Assembly (NCBI GenBank): GCA_031290155.1
Contig: JAITOB010000012.1
Span: 1-38,777 of the forward strand
Length of the DNA: 38,777 nt
Direction of reading: 5' to 3'
Source: Endomicrobium sp.
GTDB taxonomy: Bacteria > Elusimicrobiota > Endomicrobiia > Endomicrobiales > Endomicrobiaceae
Positions 1-8,270 of this stretch are shown piece after piece. Position numbers and translations under genes: made by a program. The first letter of the stretch is position 1. Every line of letters starts with the position of its first letter. The notes below the pieces were generated by a model. The model was not told the DNA's origin, did no database searches, and saw only the letters and a list, made by a program, of their open reading frames with translations.

Positions 1-2
1 AT

Positions 3-932
3 AGTGGGCAAAGTGGTCTTGAAAAACTCGCAACTATGCCTAAAGTAGATATAGTTTTAGCTGCTGTTGTCGGTTCAGTTGGTTTAAAATCAATAATAGC
101 GGCGATAAAAGCAAAAAAAAACGTTGCTCTTGCCAATAAAGAATCTCTTGTTATGGCGGGAGATTATATAATGAAACTTGCAGCAAAGAACAACGTTTCT
201 GTTCTTCCTGTAGACAGCGAACATTCGGCGATATTCCAATGCTGCGCTGGAGAGAAAAAAAACCAAATAAAAAAGATAATACTCACAGCTTCCGGCGGAC
301 CTTTTTATAAGTATAACGGTGATTTTTCTAAGATAACTGTTGAACATGCTCTAGCTCATCCTACTTGGAAAATGGGTAAAAAGATAACAATAGACAGTGC
401 TACGCTTATGAACAAAGGACTTGAAGCCATAGAGGCGTCAATTCTTTTTGGAGTTCCGATAGATAAGATTGAAATAGTTATACACCCACAGTCTATAGTA
501 CATTCTATGGTAGAGTATGTTGACGGATCTGTTATAACGCAATTGTCAAACCCTGATATGAAGCTTCCAATACAGTATGCGTTGACGTACCCTGAGAGAT
601 TAAAATCTAATATAAAGTTTCTAAGCCTTACTGACATTGGTAGACTTGAGTTTTATAAGCCAGATTTTGATAAATTTCCATGTTTGAAATTAGCATATTT
701 GGCGGCTAAAAAAGGAGGCGCGTTGCCTACTGTTATGAATGCGTCTAACGAGATTGCAGTAAAGAATTTTTTGGATAAAAAAATAAAATTTACAGATATT
801 GCAAAAATAGTTGATAAAACAATGAAGGCTCATAAAGTTTCAAACAATATGTTAGTGGAGGATTTTTTTGAAGCAGACTCTTGGGCAAGAGTTTATGCGC
901 ACAATTTAATAGAAAAGGAATTTAAATTATGA
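3..932 (+). CDS. dxr: 1-deoxy-D-xylulose 5-phosphate reductoisomerase, 5' end outside window
   Basis: DXR (IspC) catalyses the NADPH-dependent rearrangement and reduction of DXP to MEP, the committed step of the non-mevalonate isoprenoid pathway, in the cytoplasm. The open frame runs in from the left edge, so about 309 of roughly 385 residues are visible and the ATG at 36 is internal. Counting from that Met, seen motifs are NKESLVMAG (34-42), PVDSEHSAIFQ (58-68, with the Asp and Glu metal ligands), TASGGPF, the GKKITIDSATLMNKGLE block and HPQSIVHSMVEY in the substrate domain. The C-terminal domain (TVMNASNEIAV) is complete. The stop overlaps the rseP start (ATGA at 929-932), so the two are translationally coupled. 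No damage seen. Confidence 0.97.
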   Translation, partial: SGQSGLEKLATMPKVDIVLAAVVGSVGLKSIIAAIKAKKNVALANKESLVMAGDYIMKLAAKNNVSVLPVDSEHSAIFQCCAGEKKNQIKKIILTASGGPFYKYNGDFSKITVEHALAHPTWKMGKKITIDSATLMNKGLEAIEASILFGVPIDKIEIVIHPQSIVHSMVEYVDGSVITQLSNPDMKLPIQYALTYPERLKSNIKFLSLTDIGRLEFYKPDFDKFPCLKLAYLAAKKGGALPTVMNASNEIAVKNFLDKKIKFTDIAKIVDKTMKAHKVSNNMLVEDFFEADSWARVYAHNLIEKEFKL

Positions 933-1999
933 CGATAATTATTCAGATACTTGGTATATCCATAGGTTTTGGATTTTTGGTTTTTATACATGAGCTAGGA
1001 CATTTTCTTGCAGCAAGAGCGTGTAAAGTCAGAATACTAACTTTTGCTTTTGGCTTTGGTCCAGATCTAATAAAGCATACTCATAATGGTACAAAATATT
1101 GTATCAAGACAATCCCATTTGGTGGTTTTGTCTCCATGGCAGGTGATAATGCTGATACAGCTACAGGAGCTGCTGATGAATATTTATCTATGAAATGGTA
1201 TAAGAAAGTATTTATATGTTTTACAGGACCCATCTCAAACTATATTTTGGCTATATTTTTATTTGCTTTTGTATTTAGTATTTGGGGTGTTACTACTATT
1301 TCAAAAACATCTTCGATAGGCGGCGTCGTAGAAAATAAACCTGCAGCCCAAGCCGGAATTATAAGTGGAGACAGAATAAAGTCTATAGACGGAGTAGCAG
1401 TAAACACATGGCGCAAAATGATGGAAAATTTAAAAAATAAAGCCGACAAACAAGCTGTTTTTGCAGTTGAGCGAGGCACCTATACTTTTGATGTAACCAT
1501 GACTGTGGATAAAAACCCTGTAACTGGTGCGGGTGTTATTGGGATAGCTCCTTTAATAGAAAAATCAGAAGCTGGTTTTTTGAAGTCTGTTTACTTGGGC
1601 GTGGAAGAGTCTGCAGTTCAAACTTTTCTAACAGTTGCATATCTTATTGACAAACTACTTTCTTTAGAAAAACCTGATATTTCTGGACCTATAGGGATAA
1701 TGAAGTTAATGGGTGACAGAACTAAGTCAGGCATAGCAGATTACTTGAAGTTTCTTGCCGTTATATCTGTGGCTTTAGGTATGTTTAATTTATTTCCTAT
1801 CCCAATGATTGACGGTGGCATGATAGTTTTGTTTGTTATAGAAGGCATAATTAGAAAGCAAATAAGCACAAAAGTCGTGCAGATTTACAACACTATAGGT
1901 TTGATTTTTGTAATTGGAATTTTTGTTTTTGCTACATATAGCGACCTGTTAAGGTTGGGCGTCGGCAAACTCTTCGGCAAGCAAGGGCTTGGTTTTTGA
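929..1999 (+). CDS. rseP: RseP-type site-2 intramembrane zinc metalloprotease
   Basis: Membrane-embedded site-2 protease that cleaves transmembrane substrates such as anti-sigma factors and remnant signal peptides. The first membrane segment carries the zinc motif HELGH at residues 21-25. A periplasmic PDZ domain lies at about 110-190 (GVVENKPAAQAGI, then GDRIKSIDGV). The third catalytic element appears as NLFPIPMIDGG near 292-302, where the Asp is the expected third zinc ligand. At 356 residues with one PDZ domain it is the short form of the family. It overlaps dxr by 4 nt, an arrangement common in bacteria (dxr-rseP-ispG-proS). Substrates in this organism cannot be read from the sequence. 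Confidence 0.95.
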   Translation: MTIIIQILGISIGFGFLVFIHELGHFLAARACKVRILTFAFGFGPDLIKHTHNGTKYCIKTIPFGGFVSMAGDNADTATGAADEYLSMKWYKKVFICFTGPISNYILAIFLFAFVFSIWGVTTISKTSSIGGVVENKPAAQAGIISGDRIKSIDGVAVNTWRKMMENLKNKADKQAVFAVERGTYTFDVTMTVDKNPVTGAGVIGIAPLIEKSEAGFLKSVYLGVEESAVQTFLTVAYLIDKLLSLEKPDISGPIGIMKLMGDRTKSGIADYLKFLAVISVALGMFNLFPIPMIDGGMIVLFVIEGIIRKQISTKVVQIYNTIGLIFVIGIFVFATYSDLLRLGVGKLFGKQGLGF

Positions 2000-2092
2000 G
2001 TTTATGCTTCGCCGCCGCAAGCGTCGCCTAAATTTAAAATACATCGCTCTTGTTAGTTTGTTTTGAGCTTACGCTTTATTTAAAAGGACAAT

Positions 2093-2856
2093 ATGTCTAA
2101 TGTTTATAAAGATAGAAATCAAGAAATTGACGAACTAAAAGAGGAGATAGATAAATATGTCCTTTTAGTAAAGAGTTGATAAAAGAATTGCAAGAGTATT
2201 ACCGTATAGATTTTGCTTATACGAGCAATGCTCTTGAAGGAAATTCTTTAACCGAGTCCGGGACAAAAGTTGTCATTGAAGATGGACTTACTATAGGGGG
2301 TAAGTCAATAAGAGAGCATAACGAAGCTCTCGGACACAGCGATGCTTATACTTTGCTCGAGAAACTTGCAAGTAATAATACAATTACTGAATCTAATATT
2401 CTTGAGCTGCACAGGCTTTTTTATTTTAGAATAGATGAAAGCAAAGCAGGAAAATATAGAACTGAGCAAGTTTTTATCTCAGGAACCGATTATTTGCCTC
2501 CAAAATGTGGTGATGTTCCTAAACTTATGAAGGAGTTTGTTGATTCACTACCACAATTAAAAGAAGAAGCATTACATCCAGTGCATTATGCTGCTAAAGT
2601 TCACGAGAGAATTGCAACGATTCACCCTTTTAGCGATGGAACTGGTAGAACGGCACGACTCGTTATGAACCTTGCTCTATTTCAGTCGGGATATCCCATT
2701 GCTATAATCCCTCCGATACTAAGGAGCGATTATATATCTGCCATAAGACTGGCTAATAAATGTAATGTAGAGTTATTTTATAACTTCATATCAAATGTTG
2801 CGTATGAAAGTGCAAGAGATTACGTCAGGCTATTGAAGTATTATAACGGTAAGTAA
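2093..2856 (+). pseudogene. Fic-domain protein (class II type) with a -1 frameshift near its N-terminus
   Basis: Fic enzymes usually transfer AMP to target proteins. Reading starts at ATG 2093 behind AAAGGA (2083-2088) and gives an N-terminal stretch (residues 1-22, ending DELKEEIDKY) typical of this family. It then drops out of frame at about 2159-2160 and stops at 2177-2179. The next frame continues the homology immediately (PFSKELIKEL, from 2161), so one base is missing. The remainder holds an inhibitory-helix motif SNALEGN, matching (S/T)xxxE(G/N) of class II Fic proteins, and the catalytic loop HPFSDGTGRTAR. The usual Asn of DGNGR is Thr here. A TTG at 2176 could restart a shortened protein but has no spaced ribosome site. 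It sits between rseP and ispG, ending 1 nt before the ispG start. Confidence 0.85.
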
Positions 2857-2857
2857 A

Positions 2858-3955
2858 ATGAAATTATATAAAAGAAATCAAACTAGAAAGATAAATATAG
2901 GCGGTGTTATTATTGGTGGCGGCATGCCTATTGCTATTCAGTCTATGACTAATACAAACACAAAAGATTGGAAAGCAACCGTAAAACAAATAAAGCAGCT
3001 TGAAGAAGTTGGTTGTGAAATTGTAAGAGTTTCTCTCCCAGATATGGAGTCTGCTTATAATGTAAGCAAAATAAAAAAGAATATAAAAATTCCTTTGGTT
3101 GCAGATATTCATTTTGATTACAGAATAGCTTTAGAAGCAATAAGGCAAGGTGTAGATAAATTAAGAATCAACCCTGGAAATATCGGCTCAAAAGACAAAG
3201 TTGAAATTTTAGTAAAAGAAGCTAAAAAAGCTCATATTTCGATAAGAATTGGTGTAAATGCAGGATCACTAAAAGAAGTTCATAATTTCCATGACAATGC
3301 TTCGCGTGTTAAAGCCCTTGCCAACGCGGCAATGGAACATGTAAAGATTTTAGAAAAGCATGATTTTTTTGATATAGCTGTTTCATTGAAAGCTTCAAAT
3401 ATTGATACAACGATTCAAGCGTATAGAATTTTTGCTTCAAAGAGAAATTATCCGTTGCACTTAGGCATAACTGAATCAGGTTCAATTTTCAGTGGGACGA
3501 TAAAGTCTTCGGCAGGACTTGGTATCATGCTTTACGATGGGTTAGGTGACACGGTGAGAGTATCTTTAACTGCTGATCCTGTTGAAGAGGTAAAAGTTGC
3601 GTATTCTCTACTACAATCTTTAGAGCTTAGAAGCTCAGGGATAGAAATAATTTCGTGTCCTACTTGTGCAAGGACTCAAGTTGATTTGATAAAAATAGTT
3701 TCAGATATAGAAAAGAGAGTATCTACAATAAAAAATTTAAGAAAATTGTCTAAACCAATAAGAGTTGCGATTATGGGATGTGTTGTCAATGGTCCTGGTG
3801 AAGCAAAAGATGCTGATTTTGGTATAGCTGGTGGCAAAGTAGAGGGAGTTTTATTTAAAAATGGCGAAATTGTCGGGAAAGTAAAAGCTGATAAATGGGG
3901 GCAAAAGCTTGTTTCTATGATAAAAGATCGCCTAAGCGATATTTTACAGGAGTGA
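2858..3955 (+). CDS. ispG: 4-hydroxy-3-methylbut-2-en-1-yl diphosphate synthase
   Basis: IspG (GcpE) reductively converts MEcPP to HMBPP with a [4Fe-4S] cluster, the penultimate MEP-pathway step; it partners with dxr at the head of this block. The 365-residue protein has the N-terminal TIM-barrel (QSMTNT, then VADIHFDYRIAL, RINPGNIG) and a C-terminal iron-sulfur domain with CPTC at about 267-270, a third Cys at about 308 in MGCVVNGPGEA, and the following Glu that completes the ligand set. The ATG is 1 nt past the fic stop and has only a poor ribosome site (GGTAAG), so expression may depend on ribosomes leaving the fic 3' end. Looks fully functional. Confidence 0.97.
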   Translation: MKLYKRNQTRKINIGGVIIGGGMPIAIQSMTNTNTKDWKATVKQIKQLEEVGCEIVRVSLPDMESAYNVSKIKKNIKIPLVADIHFDYRIALEAIRQGVDKLRINPGNIGSKDKVEILVKEAKKAHISIRIGVNAGSLKEVHNFHDNASRVKALANAAMEHVKILEKHDFFDIAVSLKASNIDTTIQAYRIFASKRNYPLHLGITESGSIFSGTIKSSAGLGIMLYDGLGDTVRVSLTADPVEEVKVAYSLLQSLELRSSGIEIISCPTCARTQVDLIKIVSDIEKRVSTIKNLRKLSKPIRVAIMGCVVNGPGEAKDADFGIAGGKVEGVLFKNGEIVGKVKADKWGQKLVSMIKDRLSDILQE

Positions 3956-3959
3956 AAAA

Positions 3960-4424
3960 ATGGCAGAGATTTATTTGACAAGAGACGGCAGAGAAAAACT
4001 TATTAAAGAGTTGGAGGATTTGCAAAAAAGGAAACCTTTGATTCAAGATGAGATTGCTAGATCACGCGAACATGGCGATTTGAAAGAAAATGCTGAGTAT
4101 CATGCTGCAAAAGAGACTTTGACAAATCTCATGCGTAGGATAATGGAGTTGGATTCTAAAATATCGAGTGCAAAAATTATCGAAGATCAAAATATAGAAC
4201 CTGATAAAGTTTTTATAGGTGTTACTCTTACTATACAGGACGAAGATGGTGACGATTATGAATATACTGTTGTGGATTTGGAAGAGGCAGACCCGTCAGC
4301 AAATAAAATATCGGTACAGTCTCCTCTTGTACAAGGACTGCTTGGACACAAAGCTGATGAAACTGTAGAAGTTGAACTTCCTGTAGGCAAAAAGAAGTTT
4401 AAAATACTGAAGATTTCAAGATAG
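3960..4424 (+). CDS. greA: Transcription elongation factor GreA
   Basis: GreA binds the RNA polymerase secondary channel and stimulates cleavage of backtracked RNA. At 154 residues it has the standard size: an N-terminal antiparallel coiled coil (about 1-75) with the tip acidic region around residues 37-46 (EHGDLKENAEYHAAKE), then the FKBP-like C-terminal domain (SPLVQGLLGHKADETVEVELP). The start lies 4 nt after the ispG stop with AGGAG (3949-3953) as ribosome site inside the ispG end. It is part of the same transcription unit running into proS. Confidence 0.96.
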   Translation: MAEIYLTRDGREKLIKELEDLQKRKPLIQDEIARSREHGDLKENAEYHAAKETLTNLMRRIMELDSKISSAKIIEDQNIEPDKVFIGVTLTIQDEDGDDYEYTVVDLEEADPSANKISVQSPLVQGLLGHKADETVEVELPVGKKKFKILKISR

Positions 4425-4475
4425 TTTAATGACCTTCCGCTTATAGCGCTAAAAGAATAATAGATAGAGGTATTT

Positions 4476-6179
4476 ATGTTTTTCACGAAAATGTTGATTC
4501 CTACTTTAAGAGAAGCTCCTTCAGACGCAGATATCATATCTACAAAACTGATGATAAGAGCAGGAATGATACGTAAGTTGGCATCTGGACTCTATGAATT
4601 TTTGCCGTTGGGTTTAAAAGTTTTGAGAAAGGTTGAAAATATAATAAGGGAGGAAATGAATGCTGCAGGTGGACAAGAGATAACCCTACCTTTAATATTC
4701 CCTAAAGATTTATGGATTGAGACTGGCAGATGGAATGTTTACGGCAAAGAACTTTTCAGACTTAAAGACAGAAAAGAAGCTGAATTTTGTCTAGCTCCTA
4801 CGGCAGAAGAAGCTGTTACGGATTTAGTAAGAAAAGAAGTTAAGTCTTACAAACAGCTTCCTTTGATGTTGTATCAGTTCGGCACTAAGTTTAGAGATGA
4901 AATACGTCCACGTTTTGGTATTATGCGTTCAAGAGAATTTTTAATGAAGGACGCATATTCGTTTCATACAGACGAAGCTGATTTAGAAAAATATTATAAA
5001 GTTATGGTTGACGCTTATACCAATGTCTGCAAAAGATGTGGTTTTGAGTTCCGTGCCGTAGAAGCTGCTTCAGGTGCCATAGGTGGTTCTTTTTCCCACG
5101 AATTTATGATTTTGGCAGATACTGGCGAGGAAGAAATTGTATGGTGCGGTTGCGGTTATGGTGCAAATAGCGAGAAAGCAGAATGGCTACCGTTGCTGCA
5201 GACAAAAGAAGAGCCTTTGATTTTGGAAGAAGTATTGACTCCTAATGTTGGAGCTGTTGAAGACGTTGCGAAATTTCTAAATGCATCACCTGAAAAGTTT
5301 ATTAAGAGTATTGTATATAAAGTCGACGGTAATCCTGTAGTTGTTTTGGTAAGAGGGGATCATGAAATAAATGAGATAAAGCTTCAAAGCTTGCTTGGCG
5401 CAACTGAAGTTGTCCTTGCCGATGAGCAGACAGTTATCGCGGTAACCGGAGCACCTTTGGGCTTTGCAGGTCCTGTAGGACTTAAAGGTGTCAAAATTAT
5501 CGCTGATTTATCTGTGGTTGAAATCTCAAATGCAGTTGCCGGAGCAAATAAAAAAGATTATCATCTTAAAAACGTAAATTACAAGAAAGATTATAATGCA
5601 GATCTTATAGCCGATGTAAGAAAAGTTGCGCACGGAGATATATGCCCGAGATGCAAAAAAGAAAATTTGAGATTTTCAAGAGGTATTGAAGTAGGACACG
5701 TTTTTAAACTTGGAACAAAATACTCTAAATCTATGAATGCTACGTATCTAGACACAAACGGTAAAGAAAATCTTATAGTGATGGGTTGTTACGGCATAGG
5801 GGTTACAAGAATTCTAGCTGCTACTATAGAGCAATCCCACGATGACAACGGCATAGTATGGCCTGATAATATAGCTCCTTTCAACGTAGTAATAATACCT
5901 ATAAATTACTCCGATGTAAAAACTAAAGAAACAACAGATAAACTTTATAAAGATTTAACTTCAAAAGGCATAGATGTTTTGATTGATGACAGAGACGAAA
6001 GAGCTGGCATAAAGTTCAAAGATGCTGACTTAATAGGTATTCCATACAGAGTAACAATTGGCGAGAAAAATCTTGCAAATGGTAATGTGGAGTTAAAGAC
6101 AAGAAATGGTAGCAAGGATAGTTCTAGACTTTTAAAACCTGAAGATGCTATGTTGGAAATTGTAAAAATATTTAGTTGA
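4476..6179 (+). CDS. proS: Prolyl-tRNA synthetase, bacterial type
   Basis: Class II synthetase charging tRNA-Pro. The 567-residue length and an inserted editing domain (INS/YbaK-like, about residues 230-390, where misacylated Ala-tRNA-Pro is hydrolysed) mark the prokaryote-type enzyme. Visible class II motifs include motif 2 (RDEIRPRFGIMRSREF), the downstream LMKDAYSFH and motif 3 (MGCYGIGVTRILAA). The C-terminal anticodon-binding domain is present (about 470-567). ATG 4476 follows TAGAGG (4464-4469). It closes the dxr-to-proS block; the next gene belongs to a different kind of locus. Confidence 0.97.
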   Translation: MFFTKMLIPTLREAPSDADIISTKLMIRAGMIRKLASGLYEFLPLGLKVLRKVENIIREEMNAAGGQEITLPLIFPKDLWIETGRWNVYGKELFRLKDRKEAEFCLAPTAEEAVTDLVRKEVKSYKQLPLMLYQFGTKFRDEIRPRFGIMRSREFLMKDAYSFHTDEADLEKYYKVMVDAYTNVCKRCGFEFRAVEAASGAIGGSFSHEFMILADTGEEEIVWCGCGYGANSEKAEWLPLLQTKEEPLILEEVLTPNVGAVEDVAKFLNASPEKFIKSIVYKVDGNPVVVLVRGDHEINEIKLQSLLGATEVVLADEQTVIAVTGAPLGFAGPVGLKGVKIIADLSVVEISNAVAGANKKDYHLKNVNYKKDYNADLIADVRKVAHGDICPRCKKENLRFSRGIEVGHVFKLGTKYSKSMNATYLDTNGKENLIVMGCYGIGVTRILAATIEQSHDDNGIVWPDNIAPFNVVIIPINYSDVKTKETTDKLYKDLTSKGIDVLIDDRDERAGIKFKDADLIGIPYRVTIGEKNLANGNVELKTRNGSKDSSRLLKPEDAMLEIVKIFS

Positions 6180-6217
6180 AATCATCTATAAAAATTGAAG
6201 AAAATAAAAAGAATTGT

Positions 6218-7567
6218 ATGCTAAATAATATGAATAGAATGGCAATCCCAGAAGAAAACATTAAAATAATGAAGGAAAAGAGATATATTGATAAAAATGT
6301 TTATGACGCTACTAATGAACGGTTAGATATTATTTTTAATGATTTTAAGAAGATATATGTTTCTTTTAGCGGAGGAAAAGACAGCGGTGTTTTATTAAAT
6401 ATGTGCATTGATAAAGCACGAAAATTTAAACGTAAAATAGGATGTTTGTTTATAGACGTAGAAGCATTTTATGCGGTAAGTGCTGATTTTGTAGAGAGAA
6501 TGATATTTAACAATTTAGATGTGTTAGAGACATTTTGGGTATGTCTGCCTATGAAAAGCCCAAATTCTTTAAGTTATTTAGATCCTACTTGGATATGGTG
6601 GGATAAAGACAAGAAAAAGATTTGGGTTAGAAAAATGCCACAAAATGAATTTGTAATTAATGAGAAAAATAATAATTTTGGCTTTTATGAACAAAATATG
6701 TTGTTTGAGAGATTTATAAAGTCTTTTGGCGTTTGGTATGGGAAAGGAGAGAAAACAGCTTGTTTACTTGGACTGCGGACAGATGAGAGCTTAAATAGAG
6801 TTAGAGCAATTTTTTGTGACAAAATAAAATATAAAGATTTGAATTATTCAACAAAGGTAAACGAAGTAACATATAATTTTTGTCCTCTATATGATTGGAC
6901 AGTGTTAGACATATGGACTTACAATGCAAAATTCAATAAAGATTATAATAAATTATATGACTTGTTCTACAAAGCCGGAGTAAATATTAGCAGAATGCGG
7001 CTTGACGAGCCTTTTGGCAATTCAGCTAAAGCTGGATTAAGTTTATTTAAAATTATTGAACCACAAACTTGGAGCAAAGTTGTAAACAGAGTTAGTGGGG
7101 CAAATTTTGACAATATTTATAATGTAAACAAAATAATGAGCAGTGCATATACTCTGCCTAAAAATCACACATGGAAAAGTTTTACTAAATTCCTATTAAA
7201 GACAGTGCCTGTTGAAACAGCAACTACGTATAGACACAAATTCGTTAAATTTATCAAATATTGGCACAGAATCGGATGTCCTGTAGTGAGTGAGGATGTA
7301 AAAATTTTAGAAAATAAATATGCAAAGTATATTATAAATACTCACAAGTATAGCAATAGAGGTACAGGAGACAAAGAAGTAATTAAGTTTAAAAGAATTG
7401 TTGATGAGTTACCTGGACTTGACAATAAGTGCGATTATTTGACTTGGAGAAGAATGGCGATGTGTATAATTAAAAATGACATTATATGTTACAGCTTATC
7501 ATTCTCAATAACAAAAGACTTAACTTTACGTCAAAAAAAATTAGTAGATAAGTATAAAAATTTGTAG
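6218..7567 (+). CDS. PAPS-reductase-like protein with DUF3440-type C-terminus (IbrA-like)
   Basis: Adenine-nucleotide alpha-hydrolase-like protein of the PAPS reductase superfamily. The ATP-PPi loop VSFSGGKDSG lies shortly after the conserved N-terminus KRYIDKNVYDAT. The C-terminal part (about the last 60 residues, TWRRMAMCIIKNDIICYSLSF) resembles the domain that defines IbrA-like proteins. IbrA with IbrB was described in E. coli as controlling immunoglobulin-binding (eib) genes, and related pairs occur in phages and islands. The biochemical activity is not established to my knowledge. The frame is intact across about 449 residues. The start is uncertain: TTG 6176 (overlapping the proS stop), ATG 6218 and ATG 6269 all lack a good ribosome site; 6269 fits the family N-terminus best. 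A ParB-like partner follows 30 nt downstream. Confidence 0.85.
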   Translation: MLNNMNRMAIPEENIKIMKEKRYIDKNVYDATNERLDIIFNDFKKIYVSFSGGKDSGVLLNMCIDKARKFKRKIGCLFIDVEAFYAVSADFVERMIFNNLDVLETFWVCLPMKSPNSLSYLDPTWIWWDKDKKKIWVRKMPQNEFVINEKNNNFGFYEQNMLFERFIKSFGVWYGKGEKTACLLGLRTDESLNRVRAIFCDKIKYKDLNYSTKVNEVTYNFCPLYDWTVLDIWTYNAKFNKDYNKLYDLFYKAGVNISRMRLDEPFGNSAKAGLSLFKIIEPQTWSKVVNRVSGANFDNIYNVNKIMSSAYTLPKNHTWKSFTKFLLKTVPVETATTYRHKFVKFIKYWHRIGCPVVSEDVKILENKYAKYIINTHKYSNRGTGDKEVIKFKRIVDELPGLDNKCDYLTWRRMAMCIIKNDIICYSLSFSITKDLTLRQKKLVDKYKNL

Positions 7568-7597
7568 GATATTTAATTTTTATTATAGGGAGATTTT

Positions 7598-8122
7598 ATG
7601 TTTAGGAGTCCTGTATATGATGTTATAGCAGTTAAGGTCAGTAAAATCGAAGCAAATAATTATAATCCAAACAAAGTTGCGCCTCCGGAAATGAAGTTAC
7701 TATATGAAAGTATCAAAAACGACGGATACACAATGCCAATAGTTTGTTATTATGACAAAAAAAAAGACAAGTATATAATAATCGACGGTTTTCATCGTTA
7801 TACTATAATGAAACAATATAAAGATATTTATAAACGAGAAAAGGGAAAACTTCCGGTAAGTATAATTAATAAAGATTTAAGTGATAGAATGGCAAGCACT
7901 ATAAGACACAATAGAGCAAGAGGAAATTCTGACGTTGATTTAATATCTAGTATAATAGCAGAACTTATAGAAATAGGAAAAACTGATTCTTGGATATCAA
8001 AACATTTAGGTATGTCAGTTAATGAAATCTTAAGGTTAAAGCAGTTAACAGGACTAGCTTCTTTATTTAAAGATTATAAATTTTCAAAGTCATGGGAACC
8101 TGGTGAAGTAAAAAAGCGATAG
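7598..8122 (+). CDS. ParB-like nuclease-fold protein (IbrB-like partner)
   Basis: A 174-residue protein with an N-terminal ParB/sulfiredoxin-like domain: residues 13-50 (VSKIEANNYNPNKV, then LYESIKNDGYTMPIVCYY), the GFHRY motif at about 65-69, and RHNRARG near 104-110. A helix-turn-helix-like segment (ISKHLGMSVNEILRLKQLTGL) follows. This combination next to a PAPS-reductase-like gene is the IbrA/IbrB arrangement. ATG 7598 follows AGGGAGA (7587-7593), a good ribosome site. It has no partition partner (ParA), so a plasmid-segregation role is unlikely. Both genes are intact although most accessory genes in this window are broken, which suggests recent arrival or selection. Confidence 0.83.
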   Translation: MFRSPVYDVIAVKVSKIEANNYNPNKVAPPEMKLLYESIKNDGYTMPIVCYYDKKKDKYIIIDGFHRYTIMKQYKDIYKREKGKLPVSIINKDLSDRMASTIRHNRARGNSDVDLISSIIAELIEIGKTDSWISKHLGMSVNEILRLKQLTGLASLFKDYKFSKSWEPGEVKKR

Positions 8123-8270
8123 AGCAAGATTACTAGATAATCATTCAACAGCTTTTGTTTAAACTTAAACCATTTTATTAATTATAGTATCATCAAATTG
8201 TTTTGTCGTTTTTGTTTTTGCTCTTTTATGCCTTTTTAATAATTTAATAATAAATTGGAGTGTAATAAAA

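Noticed and set aside
2000-2092. GC-richer 93-nt spacer before fic (GCTTCGCCGCCGCAAGC) as a mobile-element end
   Set aside because: Only a 4-bp stem and a distant AAGCGT/ACGCTT pair; no matching end at the other side of fic.
8123-8270. Purine riboswitch upstream of the NCS2 permease
   Set aside because: No conserved core or P1 pairing could be found in this AT-rich gap.
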